From contig JAGAIK010000338.1 of assembly GCA_017626625.1 (NCBI GenBank), positions 1-5,194 on the forward strand: a DNA stretch of 5,194 bases, given 5' to 3'. Each line of letters opens with the position of its first letter. Within the stretch, counting starts at the first letter, position 1. Below, in pieces: positions 1 to 5,194 of this stretch. A program made the translations under genes and the position numbers. The DNA is from Roseburia sp. Its GTDB lineage: Bacteria; Bacillota; Clostridia; Lachnospirales; Lachnospiraceae. Under the pieces are notes generated by a model, which was given only the letters and a program-made list of their open reading frames with translations, made no database searches and was not told where the DNA came from.

Positions 1-62
1 ATACCACGTTTCCTATTTTAGTGTTACGGGACAAAAAAATCAAGAGTATGATATAGGATAGA

Positions 63-91
63 TTGTTTTTTTTCTGAAATTATCTTATAAT
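63..91 (+). promoter_or_regulatory. Likely sigma-A promoter of the acyltransferase operon
   Basis: A -35-like TTGTTT at 63-68 and a perfect TATAAT at 86-91 are separated by exactly 17 bases, the optimal spacing for the vegetative sigma factor. The spacer is rich in T. Transcription would begin near 98 and give a leader of roughly 38 bases before the ATG at 136. The -35 matches the consensus only in its first three bases. No palindromic operator was seen around it. It is the only convincing promoter ahead of the three plus-strand genes and probably drives all of them. Confidence 0.7.
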
Positions 92-111
92 CAGATAGGT
101 GAAACAAGCAT

Positions 112-130
112 AGGAAAGAGTAAAAGAGAA
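112..130 (+). promoter_or_regulatory. Weak ribosome binding region of the acyltransferase gene
   Basis: Two purine-rich stretches precede the ATG at 136: AGGAAAG at 112-118, which is too far away (17 bases), and AGAGAA at 125-130, which is well placed (5 bases) but only a partial Shine-Dalgarno match. The reading frame has a TAA at 121-123, and no other start codon lies between that stop and 136. The start is therefore fixed despite the weak site, and initiation may be modest. Confidence 0.45.
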
Positions 131-135
131 TATTT

Positions 136-1479
136 ATGAAAAAGAAAGAAAATGAAACGGCAGAAGAGCCCCTGCGGGAAGAGACAGGGGAGGCTGCAAA
201 TAAAAAAGCATATAAGGATATCCGGTGGGACAGGTTAGACAACACGGCGCACCTGTTTCCCGTCATTGCCGGAGAGAGCATGAGCAATGTTTACCGTATC
301 AGCGTCACCTTAAAGGAGCTGGTACAGCCAGAACTGCTGCAGCAGGCGTTAGATATGGTGCTGCCGAAATTTGACGGCTTTAATCTGCGGCTGCGCCAGG
401 GAGTGTTCTGGTATTATTTTGAGGAAAACGGCAAGGCTGCGCCCCGGGTCCGGGAGGAAAGCTCCTTTCCCTGCCGCTACATCCGGCAGAATAAGAACCG
501 CAGCTATATGTTCCGGGTGACTTACTATAAATACCGAATTAATTTAGAGGTGTTTCATGTGCTCACCGACGGTATGGGAGGCATTAATTTTTTAAAGGAG
601 CTGACCTACCAGTATCTGCGGTTAGCCCATGAGGAATTACAGGAAAAATTAGGGGATACCTTAAGCACGGACACCTCCTTAAACCGGGAGGACAGTTTTT
701 TAAAGAACTATAAAAAAGGTTCCGCAAAGGGGTACCAGACCAGAAAGGCATACCTTATCAAGGGGGAGAAGCTGCGTCCGGGAGAGTTCGGCGTCATGCA
801 CGGCTATATGCAGATACCGGAATTAAAAGAGGTCTGCCATGGGTACGGCGTCAGCATTAATGAATATTTAGTGGGCGTTTACATCTGGAGCGTTTACACG
901 GAGTGCCTTCATGGAATGCCCTCAGAGAAGCCTATCCGGGTGGCGGTTCCGGTAAATTTAAGACCCTATTTTAATTCCAACACCACCAAGAATTTCTTTG
1001 TGATGGTGTCGGCGGAGTTCCACCCCACAAAGGAGGTCTACACCTTCCGGGAGGTGCTTGGGATTGTGCAGGAGAGCCTGAGAAGCCAGATTAACAGGGA
1101 GCATCTCGAAAAGCTGTTTTCTTACAATGTGTCCAACGAGAAGATGCTGATTGCAAGGGCGGTTCCCCTGTTTTTGAAAAATATCGCCATGAAGTATGTC
1201 TATACCACCTCGGCGCTTGCCAACACGGCTACAGTGACGAATATCGGAAATATTTCCGTGGCGGAGGAATACCGCCCTTATGTGGAGCTGTTCCATGCGT
1301 TCCTTGCCATGTCTAAGGGACAGCATCTGAAGGGAACCATATGTTCCTACGACACCACGCTGGTATTCAGCTTCAGCTACGATTTGGTGGAGCCGGACGT
1401 CCAGAGGGGCTTTTTCCGGAAAATAGCGGCGGATGGTATCAGGGTAGAAATAGAGAGTAACGGGGTTCATTATGAGTAA
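136..1479 (+). CDS. CoA-dependent-type acyltransferase (condensation / alcohol acetyltransferase superfamily)
   Basis: This 447-residue soluble protein has no signal peptide or membrane segment, so it is probably cytoplasmic. Residues 141-146 read HVLTDG, the HxxxDG active-site motif of the chloramphenicol acetyltransferase / NRPS condensation / PapA / alcohol acetyltransferase superfamily, with H141 as the expected general base. The residue before it is Phe, so this is not the HHxxxDG form. Further family hallmarks are VPVNLRPYF (271-279), TNIGNI (368-373) and a C-terminal SYDTTLVFSFSYD strand pair. The length fits a standalone two-lobe enzyme. The family moves an acyl group from a thioester to an alcohol or amine; the substrate here is unknown. 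The first roughly 28 residues are a highly charged Lys/Glu-rich leader, probably disordered. It is the first gene of the operon, and its stop overlaps the next start by 8 bases. The superfamily call is firm; alcohol acetyltransferase is only the nearest familiar name. Confidence 0.82.
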   Translation: MKKKENETAEEPLREETGEAANKKAYKDIRWDRLDNTAHLFPVIAGESMSNVYRISVTLKELVQPELLQQALDMVLPKFDGFNLRLRQGVFWYYFEENGKAAPRVREESSFPCRYIRQNKNRSYMFRVTYYKYRINLEVFHVLTDGMGGINFLKELTYQYLRLAHEELQEKLGDTLSTDTSLNREDSFLKNYKKGSAKGYQTRKAYLIKGEKLRPGEFGVMHGYMQIPELKEVCHGYGVSINEYLVGVYIWSVYTECLHGMPSEKPIRVAVPVNLRPYFNSNTTKNFFVMVSAEFHPTKEVYTFREVLGIVQESLRSQINREHLEKLFSYNVSNEKMLIARAVPLFLKNIAMKYVYTTSALANTATVTNIGNISVAEEYRPYVELFHAFLAMSKGQHLKGTICSYDTTLVFSFSYDLVEPDVQRGFFRKIAADGIRVEIESNGVHYE

Positions 1480-2137
1480 ATGCAGAAATTGTAACATAGA
1501 AGTTTTAGACGAAACGGAACGCTGCCCGCTCTGCGGTTCCGTGTTAGAGCATACCGTAGAAGTGGAAAATATGTATCCGGATGTGAGAATCCGGGCACGG
1601 AAGCTGACCTTAATCAGCAATATTTATCTGTTTTGTGCCATTATGTTGGAGGCGCTGTTTTTATCCATCAATGCGAAACAGCATCCGGATGTCTGGTGGA
1701 GCCTGATTGTAGGTCTGGTGCTGCTGTACGGCTATCTGCTGCTGCGGTTTGCCATTCTGGGCAAATCCGGCTATAAGGGAAAGACGGTGATTCTTACGGC
1801 GATAGCCATTCTGGTGCTGGTGGGTATTGACTGGGTGGTAGGCTACCGGGGCTGGTCGGTGAACTATGTGCTGCCCTCCGGCATTATGCTGATTGATGCA
1901 GGTATCATTGTCTGCATGATTATCAACCGGAGAAACTGGCAGAGCTATATGATGTGGCAGATATTTATGATTATCTGCAGCATAGTACCGCTGATTCTCT
2001 GCGCACTGGAGGTGATTACGGACCCGGTGCTGTCTTTGATTGCCGCCGGGTTTTCGGTGTTTTTATTCTTAGGGACGCTGATTATCGGAGACCGCCGGGC
2101 GAGGGTAGAGTTAAAGAGAAGATTTCATATCCGCTGA
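1472..2137 (+). CDS. Zinc-ribbon polytopic membrane protein (DUF6320-like)
   Basis: The 221-residue protein opens with a small zinc ribbon: C4-x2-C7 and C18-x2-C21, ten residues apart, with the second pair as CPLCG. After a charged linker come about six hydrophobic helices at roughly 46-67, 74-96, 104-124, 131-152, 159-181 and 185-206. A basic tail (RRARVELKRRFHIR) follows. Even helix number and the basic tail predict that both the ribbon and the C-terminus face the cytoplasm. No catalytic motif is visible. The start ATG lies inside the end of the acyltransferase gene (8-base overlap) without a strong ribosome binding site, which suggests translational coupling. The pattern matches what I recall as DUF6320, a family of unknown function found beside such acyltransferases in Clostridia; that name is from memory. 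A membrane anchor or regulatory partner for the acyltransferase is a guess. Confidence 0.75.
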   Translation: MSKCRNCNIEVLDETERCPLCGSVLEHTVEVENMYPDVRIRARKLTLISNIYLFCAIMLEALFLSINAKQHPDVWWSLIVGLVLLYGYLLLRFAILGKSGYKGKTVILTAIAILVLVGIDWVVGYRGWSVNYVLPSGIMLIDAGIIVCMIINRRNWQSYMMWQIFMIICSIVPLILCALEVITDPVLSLIAAGFSVFLFLGTLIIGDRRARVELKRRFHIR

Positions 2138-2162
2138 CGGAGCAGAGCAGGAAAAGATACCA

Positions 2163-2185
2163 AAGAATGCAAAGACAGCATTCTT
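2163..2185 (+). repeat. Perfect 8-bp hairpin between the membrane protein and hydrolase genes
   Basis: AAGAATGC (2163-2170) and GCATTCTT (2178-2185) are perfect reverse complements separated by a 7-base loop. The stem lies in the 88-base gap between the stop at 2137 and the next start at 2226. No T-run follows, so it is not a standard intrinsic terminator. It may be a processing or stabilising stem within the operon transcript, or chance. The stem is AT-rich and only moderately stable. Confidence 0.4.
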
Positions 2186-2204
2186 CCCGTAATTTGAGAA
2201 GAGC

Positions 2205-2215
2205 AGGAGAGAAGT
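2205..2215 (+). promoter_or_regulatory. Ribosome binding site of the hydrolase gene, distant from the start
   Basis: AGGAGA at 2205-2210 is a strong Shine-Dalgarno match but lies about 15 bases before the ATG at 2226, longer than usual. The frame is closed by a TAA at 2190-2192 and has no other start codon between there and 2226. The alternatives are GTG at 2259 or ATG at 2262, preceded by a weaker AGGCAGG. These would remove 11 or 12 non-conserved residues. Confidence 0.5.
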
Positions 2216-2225
2216 ACGAAAAGAA

Positions 2226-3152
2226 ATGGGAGAAAGTGAAGCAAGCATCAGAGGCAGGGTGATGCGGGATTTGATTGCCCGTGTCACAAACGACCATCTG
2301 ATTGGAAAGAAAATTAAAAACGGAGAACTGAGAAAAAAAATCGGCACGGCGGAGCCGCCCTGGAAATGTCCGGACTGTTTTGAGATGACCGTGATTGAAC
2401 TGGAGAAGTTTCAGATGGAGCTTCTGACCTCGAAAGAGAAACCGAACAGGGATAAAATCATTTTACAGCTTCACGGCGGCGGTTATGTGGGCGGTATGCG
2501 CAATGCCTACCGGATGTTTGCGGGGCTTTACAATGAGGTGAGCCGGGGCATGAGCGTTTTGACGGTAGATTACCGGGTGGCGCCGGAAAATCCTTACCCC
2601 GCGGCATTAGAGGATGCCTTTGCCGCATATCGCTATCTCTTAGATGACGGCTGGTTTGCGGAGCAGATTATTGTGGCGGGGGATTCCGCCGGAGGCGGTC
2701 TTGCCATGGCGTTATGCCATTATTTAAAGGATAAGGGAATGCAGTTACCCTGCGGGATTATTGCCATGTCCCCCTGGACGGATCTGACCGCCAGCGGGGA
2801 GTCCTATGACACCAACTATGAGAGGGATCCCCTGTTTGGAAAAACCAGGGACAGCCTGATTTACAATAAAGATTATATCGGGGACAACGACCCACTAAAC
2901 GCCTATATTTCCCCGCTGTTTGGAGATTTCAGGCAGTTTCCGCCCATGCTGATACAGGTGGGCTCCTATGAAATGCTGTTGTCAGATTCGGTGAGTGTGG
3001 CGGCGAAAGCCAGAGAACAGGGAGTTAAAGTGCGTTTAAGCATTTATGAGGGGATGTTCCACATCTTTCAGATGGCAGCAAAAATGCTGCCGGAATCTAA
3101 AAGAGCGTGGGTGGAAATCGGAAAATTTATTGATGTTTTGCAAGATGACTGA
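2226..3152 (+). CDS. Alpha/beta hydrolase, hormone-sensitive-lipase (bacterial family IV) esterase
   Basis: The 308-residue protein carries the full signature of HSL-type esterases. HGGGYVGG (83-90) supplies the oxyanion hole, DYRVAPENPYPAALED (115-130) is the typical following segment, and GDSAGGG (152-158) holds the nucleophile S154. GMFHIFQM (276-283) holds the catalytic H279. The catalytic acid lies in GSYEMLLSD (246-254), where E249 occupies the position that is Asp in many relatives; D254 is the alternative. No signal peptide is present, so it should act in the cytoplasm on short-chain esters; annotated relatives include acetyl esterases and lactone hydrolases. Residues 1-75 form the usual helical cap region. 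It is the last gene of the operon, downstream of an acyltransferase, so it may reverse or edit that enzyme's product. Its last 26 bases overlap the convergent phosphofructokinase gene. The fold and reaction class are very likely; the substrate is unknown. Confidence 0.9.
   Translation: MGESEASIRGRVMRDLIARVTNDHLIGKKIKNGELRKKIGTAEPPWKCPDCFEMTVIELEKFQMELLTSKEKPNRDKIILQLHGGGYVGGMRNAYRMFAGLYNEVSRGMSVLTVDYRVAPENPYPAALEDAFAAYRYLLDDGWFAEQIIVAGDSAGGGLAMALCHYLKDKGMQLPCGIIAMSPWTDLTASGESYDTNYERDPLFGKTRDSLIYNKDYIGDNDPLNAYISPLFGDFRQFPPMLIQVGSYEMLLSDSVSVAAKAREQGVKVRLSIYEGMFHIFQMAAKMLPESKRAWVEIGKFIDVLQDD
3127..3152. other. Tail-to-tail overlap of two convergent genes
   Basis: The hydrolase stop TGA (3150-3152, plus) lies inside the phosphofructokinase gene, and the phosphofructokinase stop TAA (3127-3129, minus) lies inside the hydrolase gene. 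They share 26 bases with no intergenic spacer. Both reading frames remain typical of their families up to the overlap. No hairpin followed by a T-run was seen for either direction nearby, so both transcripts probably run into the opposite gene before ending. Confidence 0.9.
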
Positions 3153-4368
3153 CATTCATATAAACCGGAAGCCCGTTTTGATAGGTCACGTCCACTTCCC
3201 CCTGAATCAGCGGGGTAAGGTAATCGAGCAGCGGCTGTTTGATGTCGTTTCCGGCGTCGCTAATCCATTCTAACGGAACGGATTTTGCTTCGTTGGCAAT
3301 ATGTTTGATTTCCGCATAACCATATTCAATGGAATAAGGCTCGTCAGAAACACGGTTCATCGTAACCATGGAGGCTGTGACACCTTCTTCGGAGAGTGCT
3401 ACGGCCTTTTTTCCTAAGGCAAAGGCTTCGTCTAAATCCGTTTTGGAGGCTAAATGAGAAGCACAGCGCTGCAAAACGTTGACTTCCACGGAGCGCACTT
3501 TCACGCCTAATTTTTCCTTCACTAGAAATTCTAAGGTCTTTCCGGCGCCGCTTAACTGGCTGTGTCCGAAGGTGTCCACGGACTGCTCCGAAGCGCTGAT
3601 ATAGTTGCCGGAAGCGTCCCGGATACCCTCGGAAACCGCCACGATGACGTTGTTCTGCTCAAACAGCAGAAGTTTCACATCCAGCAGGAAATCCTCCTTG
3701 TCAAAGGGAACCTCCGGCAGATAGATAAGGTGGGGAGCCTTGTTGTATTCATTTCGCGCAAGGGCGGCGGCGGCAGTCAGCCATCCGGCGTCACGTCCCA
3801 TAATTTCTACGATGGTAACGCTTTTTACGGCGTAGATAAAGGTATCGTGGGAAATCTCAAGCAGTGAGCTTGCGATATATTTTGCGGCGGAACCAAAGCC
3901 CGGCGTGTGGTCTGTCTCGCAGAGGTCGTTGTCGATGGTCTTTGGGATGCCGATGATGCGGACGGGGCTGCCGATTCGTTTTCCGTATTCGGACAGCTTT
4001 AATACCGTGTCCATGGAATCGTTACCGCCGATATAGAAAAAGGCGTCGATGTCGTAGTCGGCAAACTGCTTGAAAATATAGACGTAGGAAGAATCGTCGT
4101 CTAAATAGTTGGGCAGTTTGTAGCGGCAGGAACCTAAAAACATGGCAGGTGTTACCGTAAGGCGGTGCAAATATTCGGCGTCCTTTTCCATCAGGGCGGA
4201 CAGATTCATTAAATCGTTGTTTAAAATTCCGGTGATGCCGTTTAAGGAACCGTAAATGGTGTCGTATTTTTCTGATTTCATTACGCCGTCAATGACTCCG
4301 GCGAGGCTTGCGTTGATGGCAGCGGTGGGGCCGCCGGACTGTGCAACCATACAGTTTTTCAGACTCAT
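3127..4368 (-). CDS. pfp: 6-phosphofructokinase, probably pyrophosphate-dependent
   Basis: This 413-residue cytoplasmic enzyme phosphorylates fructose 6-phosphate to fructose 1,6-bisphosphate in glycolysis. Motifs in order are SGGPTAAIN (11-19), GGNDS (114-118), PKTIDND (142-148, catalytic base D146), MGRDAG (190-195), PEVPFD (219-223 region) and SEG (246-248). ATP-type enzymes read GGDGS and PGTIDND. Asp117 in place of that Gly and Lys143 in place of the second Gly are the changes that mark PPi-using enzymes, which can run the step reversibly. Length is typical for that group and above the roughly 320 residues of E. coli PfkA. The start at 4368 is chosen because AAGGAG sits 6 bases upstream and the conserved N-terminus begins there. 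An upstream ATG at 4425 adds 19 unconserved residues and falls in the predicted -10 box. The 3' end overlaps the convergent hydrolase gene by 26 bases. The phosphofructokinase call is firm; PPi dependence is inferred from residues. Confidence 0.92.
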   Translation of the reverse strand: MSLKNCMVAQSGGPTAAINASLAGVIDGVMKSEKYDTIYGSLNGITGILNNDLMNLSALMEKDAEYLHRLTVTPAMFLGSCRYKLPNYLDDDSSYVYIFKQFADYDIDAFFYIGGNDSMDTVLKLSEYGKRIGSPVRIIGIPKTIDNDLCETDHTPGFGSAAKYIASSLLEISHDTFIYAVKSVTIVEIMGRDAGWLTAAAALARNEYNKAPHLIYLPEVPFDKEDFLLDVKLLLFEQNNVIVAVSEGIRDASGNYISASEQSVDTFGHSQLSGAGKTLEFLVKEKLGVKVRSVEVNVLQRCASHLASKTDLDEAFALGKKAVALSEEGVTASMVTMNRVSDEPYSIEYGYAEIKHIANEAKSVPLEWISDAGNDIKQPLLDYLTPLIQGEVDVTYQNGLPVYMNVSHLAKHQ

Positions 4369-4374
4369 GATAAA

Positions 4375-4380
4375 CTCCTT
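4375..4380 (-). promoter_or_regulatory. Ribosome binding site fixing the phosphofructokinase start
   Basis: On the minus strand AAGGAG lies 6 bases before the ATG whose first base is 4368. This is near the ideal sequence and spacing for a Firmicute. It settles the start against the longer in-frame alternative at 4425 and predicts strong translation, as expected for a glycolytic enzyme. Confidence 0.9.
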
Positions 4381-4424
4381 TTGTGTGAATTTTTGAATAC
4401 GGCTTGCCCTTGCGGACAGTAGCA

Positions 4425-4430
4425 ATTATA
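4425..4430 (-). promoter_or_regulatory. Likely -10 box of the phosphofructokinase promoter
   Basis: A perfect TATAAT reads on the minus strand here, within the palindromic AATTATAATT. Transcription would start near 4418 and leave a leader of about 50 bases containing the AAGGAG site. At 17-bp spacing the -35 position (4448-4453) reads CACAAC, a poor match that overlaps the left arm of the inverted repeat at 4449-4472. A promoter that needs an activator, or one blocked by a repressor there, would fit. Confidence 0.5.
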
Positions 4431-4448
4431 ATTAAAAAATGATTGGGG

Positions 4449-4472
4449 TTGTGCAGTGTAGTGTCTGCACAA
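4449..4472. repeat. Inverted repeat in divergent promoter region, candidate operator
   Basis: TTGTGCAG (4449-4456) and CTGCACAA (4465-4472) are perfect 8-bp reverse complements around an 8-base centre. The repeat lies almost exactly midway between the minus-strand TATAAT (4425-4430) and the plus-strand TATAAT (4488-4493), over both expected -35 positions. This is the layout of a binding site for a dimeric regulator shared by two divergent promoters. No regulator gene is in the window and the sequence does not match a motif I can name with confidence. Confidence 0.5.
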
Positions 4473-4493
4473 ATAAAATTCTCACAATATAAT
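4466..4493 (+). promoter_or_regulatory. Likely promoter of the radical SAM gene
   Basis: A perfect TATAAT at 4488-4493 is preceded, with a 16-base spacer, by TGCACA at 4466-4471, which matches four of six -35 bases. The -35 lies inside the right arm of the inverted repeat. The start would be near 4500, leaving a leader of about 67 bases before the ATG at 4567. No riboswitch-like structure or terminator is evident in that leader, which is A-rich. Confidence 0.5.
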
Positions 4494-4566
4494 AACCAAA
4501 AAAGATGAGATTAGCAAGGCTGAATTATTTAAAAAGTCGAATCATTTTAGGATGGAAGAATGGATT

Positions 4567-5194
4567 ATGAAGGAAAATAGATGTAGATTATGTCCGAGAG
4601 AGTGTGCGGTGGACAGGAAAAATGGGGAGAGGGGAGTTTGTGGACAGACGGAAGGGTTAAAGGTGGCGAGGGCGGCGCTTCATTATTGGGAGGAGCCTTG
4701 TATTTCGGGGAAAAATGGTTCGGGGGCGGTGTTTTTTTCCGGGTGTGCGCTTCACTGTGTGTACTGTCAGAACAGGGAAATTGCGAATGGGACTGTGGGG
4801 AAGGAGATTTCTGTGGGACGGTTGGCGGAGATTTTTTTGGAGCTGATGGAGCAGGGGGCGAATAATATTAATCTGGTGACGCCGGGGCATTTTGTGCCGC
4901 AGATTGTGGAGGCGTTAGAGAGGGCGAGGGGGCAGGGGATGAAGCTTCCGGTGGTTTATAATACCAGTAGTTATGAAAATGTGGATACTTTGAAAAAATT
5001 AGAGGGGATTGTGGATATTTATCTGCCGGATTTTAAATATATGAGTGAAGTGTTAGGGGAAAAATATTCCCATGCTCCGGATTATGCTGTTGTGGCGAAG
5101 GCTGCGATTGCGGAGATGTTCCGACAGACGGGAACGCCTGTTTTTGAGGAAAATGGGGGTGGAGCAGAGGAGGAGGCGCTGATAAAAAGAGGGA
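4567..5194 (+). CDS. Radical SAM protein, pyruvate formate-lyase activating enzyme-like (COG1313/PflX type), 3' end cut by window
   Basis: The frame stays open from 4567 to the window edge, giving 209 residues of a family usually near 300, so about 80-90 residues are missing. C60-x3-C64-x2-C67 (GCALHCVYCQN) is the canonical radical SAM motif that binds the [4Fe-4S] cluster used to cleave S-adenosylmethionine. The N-terminus has four further cysteines (C6, C9, C13, C25, in CRLCPREC and GVCG), characteristic of the PflX-like branch. INLVTPGHFVPQIVEAL (101-117), YNTSSYE (131-137) and DIYLPDFKY (150-158) are also typical. Relatives are labelled as glycyl-radical activases, but the target of this branch is not established. 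The start at 4567 has GGAAG about 8 bases upstream; an in-frame ATG at 4552 would add five residues and has no usable site. Codon use is odd: of 22 glycines, 15 are GGG and none GGC. It is divergent from the phosphofructokinase gene. Confidence 0.88.
   Translation, partial: MKENRCRLCPRECAVDRKNGERGVCGQTEGLKVARAALHYWEEPCISGKNGSGAVFFSGCALHCVYCQNREIANGTVGKEISVGRLAEIFLELMEQGANNINLVTPGHFVPQIVEALERARGQGMKLPVVYNTSSYENVDTLKKLEGIVDIYLPDFKYMSEVLGEKYSHAPDYAVVAKAAIAEMFRQTGTPVFEENGGGAEEEALIKRG

Noticed and set aside
1..62. Possible tail of an upstream plus-strand gene
   Set aside because: Two frames stay open for 18-19 codons from the left edge, ending at 56 and 61, but this is too short to tell from chance and no motif is seen.
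24..287. Minus-strand open frame across the operon promoter
   Set aside because: It overlaps the promoter and the start of the acyltransferase gene, and its Phe/Ser-rich translation reflects A-rich sequence on the other strand.
958..1620. Long antisense open frame (220 residues) on the minus strand over the acyltransferase and the next gene
   Set aside because: It lies opposite two well-supported genes, its translation shows no family motif, and it spans their junction. It is a shadow of the coding strand.
1954..2262. Plus-strand open frame bridging the membrane protein and hydrolase genes
   Set aside because: It is an out-of-frame reading of the membrane protein end followed by low-complexity Lys/Arg/Glu sequence. 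It lacks a start signal and any recognisable domain.
3074..3091. GGCAGC-N6-GCTGCC hairpin near the end of the hydrolase gene, considered as a terminator for the phosphofructokinase transcript
   Set aside because: Neither side has a T-run in the needed direction, and the bases encode conserved-looking hydrolase residues next to the catalytic His.
3198..3215. C-rich/G-rich imperfect hairpin just after the hydrolase stop, considered as its terminator
   Set aside because: It has a bulge, is followed by TAAGG rather than a T-run, and lies within phosphofructokinase coding sequence.
3562..3867. Plus-strand open frame inside the phosphofructokinase gene
   Set aside because: It is antisense to a conserved region of phosphofructokinase and its translation has no motif.
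4369..4425. Longer phosphofructokinase with start at 4425
   Set aside because: The extra 19 residues are not typical of the family, the start would overlap the likely -10 box, and the AAGGAG site points to 4368.
4449..4472. Inverted repeat as a Rex (NADH-sensing) operator
   Set aside because: The TTGTG...CACAA ends resemble Rex sites, but the total span is 24 bases rather than about 18, and the inner bases do not fit, so the half-site spacing is wrong.
4590..4865. Gly-rich plus-strand open frame and an opposing minus-strand frame (4657-4890)
   Set aside because: Both are other-frame readings of the radical SAM gene. The Gly-rich composition comes from its GGG-rich codons read out of frame.

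Overview
The window looks like chromosomal DNA from an anaerobic Clostridia-group Firmicute, most likely a Lachnospiraceae gut bacterium. This is inferred from the mix of TTA/CTG leucine codons, AAGGAG-type ribosome binding sites, the clostridial-type phosphofructokinase and the radical SAM glycyl-radical-activase-like gene. No RNA gene, CRISPR array, insertion sequence or phage gene is visible. The region reads as ordinary chromosome with one poorly characterised operon.

Left half, plus strand (63-3152): a good promoter precedes three co-directional genes. They are a 447-residue CoA-dependent-type acyltransferase (condensation / alcohol acetyltransferase fold, HxxxDG motif), a 221-residue membrane protein with an N-terminal zinc ribbon and about six transmembrane helices (it resembles DUF6320), and a 308-residue hormone-sensitive-lipase-type alpha/beta hydrolase. 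The first two overlap by 8 bases and the third follows after 88 bases, so they look like one operon. An ester- or amide-forming enzyme, a membrane partner and an esterase suggest synthesis and turnover of an acylated small molecule or lipid. The substrate cannot be read from the sequence.

Right half: on the minus strand lies a 413-residue phosphofructokinase (3127-4368) with residues typical of pyrophosphate-dependent enzymes. Its 3' end overlaps the hydrolase 3' end tail-to-tail by 26 bases. Across a 198-base divergent intergenic region (4369-4566) is the start of a plus-strand radical SAM gene related to pyruvate formate-lyase activating enzymes (COG1313/PflX-like). It runs off the right edge at 5194. 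A perfect 8-bp inverted repeat sits midway between the two likely divergent -10 boxes and could be a shared operator.

The candidate for an undescribed system is the acyltransferase / zinc-ribbon membrane protein / esterase operon. The rest is recognisable housekeeping or near-housekeeping metabolism.
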